Assembly (NCBI GenBank): GCA_965218555.1
Contig: OZ244625.1
Coordinates: forward strand, 5,642,001-5,706,000
Origin: JAPPLB01 sp965218555
Lineage (GTDB): Bacteria > Acidobacteriota > Terriglobia > Bryobacterales > UBA6623
Length of the DNA stretch: 64,000 nt
Direction of reading: 5' to 3'
Shown: positions 1-5,741 of the stretch, one piece after another
Layout: each line of letters starts with the position of its first letter
Numbering within the stretch: position 1 is the stretch's first letter
The notes under the pieces: model-generated
Seen by the model: only the letters and a program-made list of their open reading frames with translations
Database searches by the model: none
Told to the model about the DNA's origin: nothing
Program-made: the position numbers and the translations under genes

Positions 1-503
1 AGCAACGGATTCAGCCCGTTGCCGTCGGCCATGGGAGTAATCTGCGATCCCGACATCAGCACCTGGAAAGGGCTCACGATGAACGCGATCAGCATCAGGA
101 AGAATGCCTGGACGCTCATCATGATCGCGACGACATAGGAGATCATGTCGCGATGCGCACGCCGCCCCAGGTAAACCGCAATGAAGGAATAGGTCGCCAA
201 GATCCAACTCCAGAAAAGGAGCGAACCTTCCTGTCCGCCCCATAGCGCGGCGAACTTATAGAATCCCGGCAAGTCAGCGTTGCTGCGCGAAGAGACGTAA
301 CTGAGCCGGAAGTCATCGGTGAAAATCGCGTACAGCAGCAAAACGGTAGCCGAGGTCACCATCACCCACATGGCGGCCACGGCGCGCTGCGCACTGAGCT
401 CGAGGAAGGGGTTGCGCCTCCATTTGCCCACGAGGGCCGCAACCGCTGCATAGACGGCCAGGCAGAATCCGAGCAGAACTGTAAGGTATCCGAGGTTTTC
501 CAT
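1..503 (-). CDS. ccmF: Cytochrome c heme lyase CcmF, N-terminal part (cut by window edge)
   Basis: Reading the reverse strand from the ATG at 503 gives about 167 residues of a multi-pass membrane protein that runs off the window. The tryptophan-rich WGGQEGSLLFW segment (residues 88-98) and DGNGLNPLL (about 160-168) are hallmarks of the CcmF/NrfE/CcsA heme-handling family. CcmF takes heme from holo-CcmE and joins it to CXXCH cysteines of apocytochrome c on the outer face of the membrane. The family is usually near 650 residues, so about three quarters is missing here. ccmE lies 68 bp upstream on the same strand, the normal ccm order, so the two are probably co-transcribed. The identification is firm; the rest of the protein cannot be assessed. 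Confidence 0.93.
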   Translation of the reverse strand, partial: MENLGYLTVLLGFCLAVYAAVAALVGKWRRNPFLELSAQRAVAAMWVMVTSATVLLLYAIFTDDFRLSYVSSRSNADLPGFYKFAALWGGQEGSLLFWSWILATYSFIAVYLGRRAHRDMISYVVAIMMSVQAFFLMLIAFIVSPFQVLMSGSQITPMADGNGLNPL

Positions 504-571
504 GGTTATCCCAACGGCGAGCCGTCCGCGGCTACAAACGGCTCAACCCCGCGCCCCGGGCTGAAAGGCAC

Positions 572-1018
572 CTAGATCGACGCCTTGCTTTCCACCGGCT
601 CGGCGCTATAGACGGGGGCTGAGCCCTCCCCCGGCGTGGCTTCGTATTTCGAGGCGCACTTTGCCTGAATCAGCCGCGCCTCGAAGACCTGGTCGTCACG
701 CAGCCGACCCGTGCAGAGCGCCTGCGCGCCGTTGCGGAACGTGTCCGGCAACGGATCGCGGCCGACATAAACAACCTGCAGCTCGGTGTCTTCCTGCGTG
801 ATCGTGAACGCAACGCTGTCGGCCTTGCGAACGATCGAGTTCTCCTTCACGTCGCCCCCTACGCGCAATCGCCGCTCGGCGTTGGGGTTCTCGATGGCGT
901 GAAGTTCCTTGACCGTTACATAGTACGTTGCATTGGCGTCAATGCCGTCGATCGCCAACCAGCCCAGCACACCGACGATCACTCCTGTAACGAGACCAAA
1001 CTTGATACGAGGATTCAT
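572..1018 (-). CDS. ccmE: Periplasmic heme chaperone CcmE, Cys-type (CXXXY)
   Basis: This is a 148-residue protein with one N-terminal membrane anchor (about residues 8-24) followed by a small OB-fold-like beta domain, the size and layout of CcmE. CcmE binds heme covalently in the periplasm and hands it to CcmF, the next gene. The heme-binding site of the common form is HXXXY; here the matching place reads C-A-S-K-Y (Cys121, Tyr125), the CXXXY variant known from some delta-proteobacteria, archaea and Gram-positives. The ATG at 1018 is preferred over the one at 1024 because GGAGGG lies 9 bases before it and only 3 before the other. A 50 bp piece of this gene reappears at 2419-2468. Confidence 0.93.
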   Translation of the reverse strand: MNPRIKFGLVTGVIVGVLGWLAIDGIDANATYYVTVKELHAIENPNAERRLRVGGDVKENSIVRKADSVAFTITQEDTELQVVYVGRDPLPDTFRNGAQALCTGRLRDDQVFEARLIQAKCASKYEATPGEGSAPVYSAEPVESKASI

Positions 1019-1131
1019 AACCATCTTCCCTCCGGGGCATCAACCCCGACTAAAACACAGTATAGTACGTTCACCGTTCGCGAACGCGCGGTCATGCCGC
1101 CCCGCCGCCAACTCCGTAAGAGGTTCTCACC

Positions 1132-2418
1132 ATGTCATCACAAGTCATGACTCGCCGCAATTTTTTCGGGACAACGGCCGCGGCTTCCGCAGCCCTGGCT
1201 CAATCCCCCGCTCCCAACGAAACCATCGAGCGCGCCCGTAAAGCGGCGCTCGACGTGCTCAAGCCCAGCCAGAGGGACCTCGACCACGGCCTCGAACTGC
1301 ACGCCAACTCGATCGTGTTCGACGCGTACGGGTTCGCGCCACGCGCCGCCATTGACGGCGATGCCATGCGGAAAGCCATGGAAGCCGGCGCGTCGGAGCT
1401 CGAGCTGCAGGACATGCACGAAGACATGACCATGACCCGCGCTGCCGTCGACCCGGCGGAGCGCGCCGAATTCCTCCAAGCCTGGAAGGCCTCCGGCGTC
1501 ACGTGCATCTTCCAGAACTGCGGTGAAGAGGGCAACGACCCGCTGGTTCTCCTCAAGCGCCTGGCGCGCTTCACCTATTTGACTGACTCGATCCGCGACA
1601 TTCTGCGGCATGCGGTCTTCCCTGACGACGTCCGTCAGGCAAAGCGAGACGGCGTGGGGTGCCTGTACTTCAGCGGCAACGGCGTGCCGCTCACGCAGGC
1701 CTGGGTCTCCGTCGAAGATGAACTGCGCTATATCCGCGTCTTCTATCAGCTCGGCATACGCATGATGCACGTCACCTACAATCGCCGGAACCGGCTGGGC
1801 GACGGCTGCGCGGAGCCGGCGAACGGAGGCTTGAGTGATTTCGGGAGGGCGGCGGTGGATGAACTGAACCGCGCCGGCGTGATCGTCGACGTAGCGCACT
1901 CCGGCTGGCAGACCAGCCTCGAAGCGGCGCAACGGTCATCGAAACCGATGGTTGCCAGCCACTCCACGTGCGGGGCGCTGTACGAGCACATTCGCTCCAA
2001 GCCCGACACCGTCATCCGGGCGATCGCCGACAGCGGCGGCTACATCGGCATCTGCTGCATCCCACGTTTTCTACGACACGATGGCGGCATCACGGCGCTG
2101 ATCGATCACATTGATCACGTCGTCAAAAGGTTTGGCCCTGACCATGTGGCGATCGGCACCGACGTTGCCTACTCGTCACGCCTTATGGCCCGTGAGAGGG
2201 CCAAGCTGCCTGCACGGCCGAAGGGCCGAACCCGATGGGCCGCCCTATGGCCGCCCGACAACTTCAAGGCCACAGGCCGCATGAGTCAATCTATCGTCTG
2301 GACCAACTGGCCCCTCTTCACCGTTGGCCTCGTTCAGAGAGGCCATTCCGATGCGGTGATTCAGCAAATCATCGGTCAGAACGTCTTGCGGGTCTTGGAA
2401 GCGAACCGGGTGGGCTAG
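1132..2418 (+). CDS. Membrane dipeptidase-like (peptidase M19) protein, Tat-exported, copy A
   Basis: This 428-residue protein starts with a twin-arginine signal (TRRNFFG, then an Ala-rich stretch ending near ALAQ), so it is probably exported folded. The body matches the renal-dipeptidase (M19) TIM barrel: HVTYNRRN..GDG, GGLSDFGRAAVDELN, then VDVAHSGW (His256) and ASHST (His277). The N-terminal HXD metal pair of classical M19 enzymes is absent, since the matching place reads FDAYG (63-67), and the bridging glutamate is not visible either. Dipeptide hydrolysis is therefore uncertain although the fold is clear. It is followed by a near-identical tandem copy. Upstream sequence to about 1065 is shared with the second copy, so both probably keep the same control region. 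Confidence 0.88.
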   Translation: MSSQVMTRRNFFGTTAAASAALAQSPAPNETIERARKAALDVLKPSQRDLDHGLELHANSIVFDAYGFAPRAAIDGDAMRKAMEAGASELELQDMHEDMTMTRAAVDPAERAEFLQAWKASGVTCIFQNCGEEGNDPLVLLKRLARFTYLTDSIRDILRHAVFPDDVRQAKRDGVGCLYFSGNGVPLTQAWVSVEDELRYIRVFYQLGIRMMHVTYNRRNRLGDGCAEPANGGLSDFGRAAVDELNRAGVIVDVAHSGWQTSLEAAQRSSKPMVASHSTCGALYEHIRSKPDTVIRAIADSGGYIGICCIPRFLRHDGGITALIDHIDHVVKRFGPDHVAIGTDVAYSSRLMARERAKLPARPKGRTRWAALWPPDNFKATGRMSQSIVWTNWPLFTVGLVQRGHSDAVIQQIIGQNVLRVLEANRVG

Positions 2419-2468
2419 CCTGCAACTCGGAGTCTTCCTGCGTGATCGTGAATGCAACGCTGTCGGCC
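2419..2468. repeat. 50 bp fragment of ccmE left at the duplication junction
   Basis: Directly after the stop codon of copy A, 50 bases match the interior of ccmE (775-824) with three mismatches. At about 2471 the sequence then jumps to the copy-A upstream region (from about 1063). It is a non-functional scar showing that the duplicated unit once began inside ccmE and that about 240 bp between was lost at the junction. Confidence 0.9.
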
Positions 2469-2473
2469 CTAAA

Positions 2474-3828
2474 GTACGTTCACCGTTCGCGAACGGGCGG
2501 CCACGCCGGCCCGGCCGCCAACTCCGCGAGAGGTTCTCGCCATGTCATCACAAGTCATGACTCGCCGTAATTTCTTGGGAACAACGGCCGCGGCTTCCGC
2601 AGCCCTGGCTCAATCCGCCGCTCCCAACGAAACCATCGAGCGCACCAGGAAAGTAGCGCTCGACGTGCTCAAGCCCAGCCAGAGGGACCTCGACCACGGC
2701 CTCGAACTGCACGCCCATTCGATCGTGTTCGACGCTTACGCGGCTGGCCCACAGGCCGCCATCGACGGCGATGCCATGCGGAAAGCCATGAAAGCCGGCG
2801 CGTCGGAGCTCGAGTTGCATGACATGCACGAAGACATGTTCATGACCCGCGCGGCAGTCGACCCGGTGGAGCGCGCCGAGTTTCTCCAAGCCTGGAAGGC
2901 CTCCGGCGTCACATGCATCCTCCAGGTCTGCGGTGAAGAGGGCAGCGACCCACTGGTCCTCATCAAGCGCCTGGCGCGCTTCACCTATTTGACGGACTCG
3001 ATCCGCGACATTCTGCGGCATGCAGTCTTCCCTGACGACGTCCGTCAGGCAAAGCGAGACGGCGTGGGGTGCCTGTACTTCAGCGGCAACGGCGTGCCAC
3101 TCACGCAGGCCTGGGTCTCCGTCGAAGGTGAACTGCGCTACATCCGCGTCTTCTATCAACTCGGCATACGCATGATGCACGTCACCTACAATCGCCGGAA
3201 CCGGCTGGGCGACGGCTGCGCGGAGCCGGCGAACGGAGGCTTGAGCGATTTCGGGAGGGCGGCGGTGGATGAACTGAACCGCGCCGGCGTGATCGTCGAC
3301 GTAGCGCACTCCGGCTGGCAGACGAGCCTCGAAGCAGCGCAACGGTCATCGAAACCGATGGTTGCCAGCCACTCCACGTGCGGGGCGCTGTACGAGCACA
3401 TTCGCTCCAAGCCCGACACCGTCATCCGGGCGATCGCCGACAGCGGCGGCTACATCGGCATCTGCTGCATCCCATGTTTTCTACGACACGGAGGCGGCAT
3501 CACGGCGCTGCTCGATCACATTGATCATGTCGTCAAAAGGTTCGGCCCTGAGCATGTGGCGATCGGCACCGACGTTGCCTATCAGTCACGCCATACGGCC
3601 CGTGAGATGGCCAAGCTGCCATCGAGGCCGAAACGCCGGACTCGATGGGCCCCCTTATGGCCGCCCGACAACTTCAAGACCACAGACCGCATGAAGCAAT
3701 CCATGGCCTGGACCAACTGGCCCCTCTTCACCGTTGGCCTCGTTCAAAGAGGCCATTCCGACAAGGTGATTCAGCAAATCATCGGTCAGAACGTCTTGCG
3801 GGTCTTGGAAGCGAACCGGGTGGCCTAG
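2474..3828. repeat. Second unit of a direct tandem duplication (first unit 1065-2418)
   Basis: The two units align at an offset of 1409-1410 bp from about 65 bp before the start codon through the stop codon. The shared upstream part includes TTCACCGTTCGCGAACG and the ribosome-binding context GAGAGGTTCTC. A one-base indel lies in the leader. Protein copies differ at about 36 of 428 positions by eye. Confidence 0.93.
2542..3828 (+). CDS. Membrane dipeptidase-like (peptidase M19) protein, Tat-exported, copy B
   Basis: This 428-residue tandem paralogue of the preceding gene has the same length, an improved Tat signal (TRRNFLG) and the same His256 and His277 pair. It also lacks the N-terminal HXD metal ligands (FDAYA). 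About 36 residues differ from copy A, and almost all lie in the first 136 and last 110 residues; the central 180 residues differ at one position. Several changes sit in the segment after the second metal His and near the C-terminus, which could change substrate choice. The gene ends 86 bp before the stop codon of a convergent IS110 transposase. An intact frame argues that both copies are expressed. Family assignment is strong; substrate is unknown. Confidence 0.88.
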   Translation: MSSQVMTRRNFLGTTAAASAALAQSAAPNETIERTRKVALDVLKPSQRDLDHGLELHAHSIVFDAYAAGPQAAIDGDAMRKAMKAGASELELHDMHEDMFMTRAAVDPVERAEFLQAWKASGVTCILQVCGEEGSDPLVLIKRLARFTYLTDSIRDILRHAVFPDDVRQAKRDGVGCLYFSGNGVPLTQAWVSVEGELRYIRVFYQLGIRMMHVTYNRRNRLGDGCAEPANGGLSDFGRAAVDELNRAGVIVDVAHSGWQTSLEAAQRSSKPMVASHSTCGALYEHIRSKPDTVIRAIADSGGYIGICCIPCFLRHGGGITALLDHIDHVVKRFGPEHVAIGTDVAYQSRHTAREMAKLPSRPKRRTRWAPLWPPDNFKTTDRMKQSMAWTNWPLFTVGLVQRGHSDKVIQQIIGQNVLRVLEANRVA

Positions 3829-3914
3829 CAGTATCCATGTGTCAAGGTTTCGCTCCAGGGTCGGTTTTAAGCTCTGAAGACGGCGGGTGGTGCGAAGAGC
3901 GGGGGGCGCGCATG

Positions 3915-4862
3915 TCAGTTGGCCGTGGCCGGTTCGGGGATCCAGAGGCGGTCCTGTTGGACGAGGATGTTGGGCAGGACGACGAGCTTCCTCATGACGG
4001 CCGTGATGGCGACCATGGGCGGCTTGCCGGCGTCGCGCAGCGCGGTGTACTTTCTCCCGAGGTGGGGGTTGCAGCGGATGGCGGCGACGGCGGGCATGGA
4101 GAGCAACCGCCGCACCTTTTCCCTGCCGCCCTGGATGAAGCTGCGTCGCTTGCAGGCTTCGGACTCGCGGGCCAGCGGTGCCAGCCCGGCGAGGCTGGCG
4201 GCGCGAGGGCCGGTGAGGGTGCCGAGCTGGGACATGTGGACGATGAGTCCTGCGGCGGTGATGTTGGAGATTCCGGGGATCGAGGTCAGGATCTCGAACC
4301 GGCGCTTCAGATCCTCGCGGGTCTCGAGGAGCTTCCGGATCTCGGCGTCGACGCGCTTCAGCTGGCGCTCGCTCTGGGCGAGCCGCTCGCGGTTGACGCG
4401 CATGGCCAGAGGATGGCGCAAGTGCTTGCCGCGGTTGCCGATGGCGGTGCGGTCGCCGACCAGCGCGTCGCGCACGAGTTGCAGTTCGGCGAGGTCGCGG
4501 TCGCTGTGGGACTTTGCCGCGGTTGGGCGCAGGTCGACGATTGCGTCCGCCATCGTCGCCAGCGTGCGGGCGTCGACGGCGTCGGTTTTGGCGCGGCGTC
4601 GCTGCGATCTGGCGAAGCACCGGACCTGGTACGGATTGATCGCGTACAGCGGAAGACCGGCCTTCAGCAGCGCCTCCTCGAAGTCGCGGTGCCAAGGTCC
4701 GCTGGGCTCGTAGGCGATGCGCTCGGCCTCGGGGCCGATCCAGCCGATCAGCTTCTGGAAGCCGGCCGCATCGTTCCAGAAGCGGGCCGCCCTGCCCTCG
4801 GGCGCGGCGTAGGCGTCGAGGTGGGCTTTCGAGATATCGATCCCGATGGTATGGTTGGTCAT
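3915..4862 (-). CDS. IS110 family transposase (DEDD recombinase)
   Basis: This is a 315-residue recombinase. The N-terminus TIGIDISKAHLDAY carries the first Asp of the RuvC-like DEDD site. The C-terminal transposase_20 domain is seen as SIPGISNITAAGLI followed by a conserved stretch with Ala-Gly-Leu-Ala and a later Ser (KRRSFIQGG), the candidate catalytic serine region. IS110 enzymes act with an element-encoded bridge RNA that picks target and donor. The ATG at 4862 is chosen because GAAGGGAAA stands just before it; an upstream in-frame ATG at 4943 would add 27 unlikely residues. The frame is intact, so the element may still be active. It lies convergent to the dipeptidase pair. Confidence 0.92.
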   Translation of the reverse strand: MTNHTIGIDISKAHLDAYAAPEGRAARFWNDAAGFQKLIGWIGPEAERIAYEPSGPWHRDFEEALLKAGLPLYAINPYQVRCFARSQRRRAKTDAVDARTLATMADAIVDLRPTAAKSHSDRDLAELQLVRDALVGDRTAIGNRGKHLRHPLAMRVNRERLAQSERQLKRVDAEIRKLLETREDLKRRFEILTSIPGISNITAAGLIVHMSQLGTLTGPRAASLAGLAPLARESEACKRRSFIQGGREKVRRLLSMPAVAAIRCNPHLGRKYTALRDAGKPPMVAITAVMRKLVVLPNILVQQDRLWIPEPATAN

Positions 4863-4994
4863 TTTCCCTTCTGCTGTGCTTGTCATGCGAGCCATGATGC
4901 TCATGTATGCATTCAGGACGTTGGGAAGGACGGTGGCGGCCACACTGCTAAACGGCCCCGAACGGCCAAGCCCGTGACGGCCCGACCAGCGCCC

Positions 4995-5026
4995 CCCTTC
5001 AGCGCTCCCGCGGGAGCGCTGAAGGG
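4995..5026. repeat. Perfect 32 bp palindrome upstream of the IS110 transposase
   Basis: CCCTTCAGCGCTCCCG is followed immediately by its exact reverse complement. A second, imperfect hairpin (CCGGGTTCTCC / GGAGCCCGG) follows at 5028-5049. Both lie 130-190 bp upstream of the transposase ATG. They may form part of a structured RNA or of the element end; a bidirectional terminator is the simpler alternative, but no T-run follows. Confidence 0.8.
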
Positions 5027-5049
5027 CCGGGTTCTCCCAGGAGCCCGGG

Positions 5050-5741
5050 TGCTGACGTTAACAGACAAGCCCGTGGTAGAAGTCACGTGGGCGGCGTTAC
5101 GCGCCCTGGGGCCGATTGCGTAACACGTGGCCGCGTTTTTTCTTCGCAGCGACCGCCTTTTTTGTTGCCAGGCCGCCGGCTTTGTCGTTCGCTTTTTCCT
5201 TCGTACCACGGGACTTTTGCAACGGGCTGCCAGCTGCTGTTGGCCGACGGGCATCTGAATCGCAAGCTGTTCGGCGATATGTTGGGTGGATCCGGGCGCT
5301 GCCCGTGCCGAAAGGTTGACGCGACGGGCCTGAAAGCAGCCGTAGCGGGCAGTTGCCGGGAGGCGGGTCCGAGCGGTGTCGTCGAAGCGACCCTCGCCGA
5401 GCCCGACAGGGGCCGCTTACGTGTTGGACGTCTCGCAAGGAGAGTAGCTGGAATCGTGAGGGATGATCCCGATTGCCGCACTGAGCCGCGGCAGGGCATA
5501 CTGTTAGAGTCGTTGGGCGATAATTCGCTCCATGACGGATGGGAAGCTGCCTACAACCACACCCAAGGCTTTCGGGCTCAAGTCATCGAGCTTCCGGCCG
5601 ACGCCGACAAGGCGGCACTGAACCACAGTGTCAACAGGCCTTCCGGGATGCATCAGAGCTTCGATTGAATATCATTCCCGAACCTTCAACTACCGTCGGA
5701 GCGACCCGATCTGCAGAAACAGCGGGACCAGGAGCATTGTC
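5050..5741. other. Non-coding or decayed stretch, 690 bp
   Basis: No recognisable gene was found. On the reverse strand, 5097 to about 5215 reads as a Lys-rich tail (KEKANDKAGGLATKK, then AAKKKRGHVLRN) ending in TAA, which could be the end of a degraded basic protein. The frame upstream has no credible start or family match. The last 20 bp hold GGAG before the start of the next gene. Confidence 0.4.

Larger units (their letters stand above)
3829..5099 (-). mobile_element. IS110-type insertion sequence, ends not resolved
   Basis: The transposase at 3915-4862 marks an IS110-type element. These elements lack conspicuous terminal inverted repeats and leave little or no target duplication, so the boundaries given are only the limits set by neighbouring genes and by loss of structure. 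The non-coding DNA upstream of the transposase (4863 to about 5050) holds two strong hairpins, where IS110-group elements carry their bridge RNA. Confidence 0.45.

Noticed and set aside
1138..1932. Long reverse-strand open frame across the first dipeptidase gene, repeated at 2548-3342
   Set aside because: It mirrors the real gene in an antisense frame of GC-rich DNA; no ribosome site or family motif, and it recurs only because the gene is duplicated.
3645..5123. Forward open frame of 492 codons over the IS110 transposase
   Set aside because: Antisense shadow of the transposase; composition is Gly/Ala/Asp-rich with no domain, while the reverse strand carries the intact IS110 motifs.
5097..5438. 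Histone-like Lys-rich protein on the reverse strand
   Set aside because: Only the last 35 residues look protein-like; upstream there is no start or domain, so it was kept as a note and not a gene.
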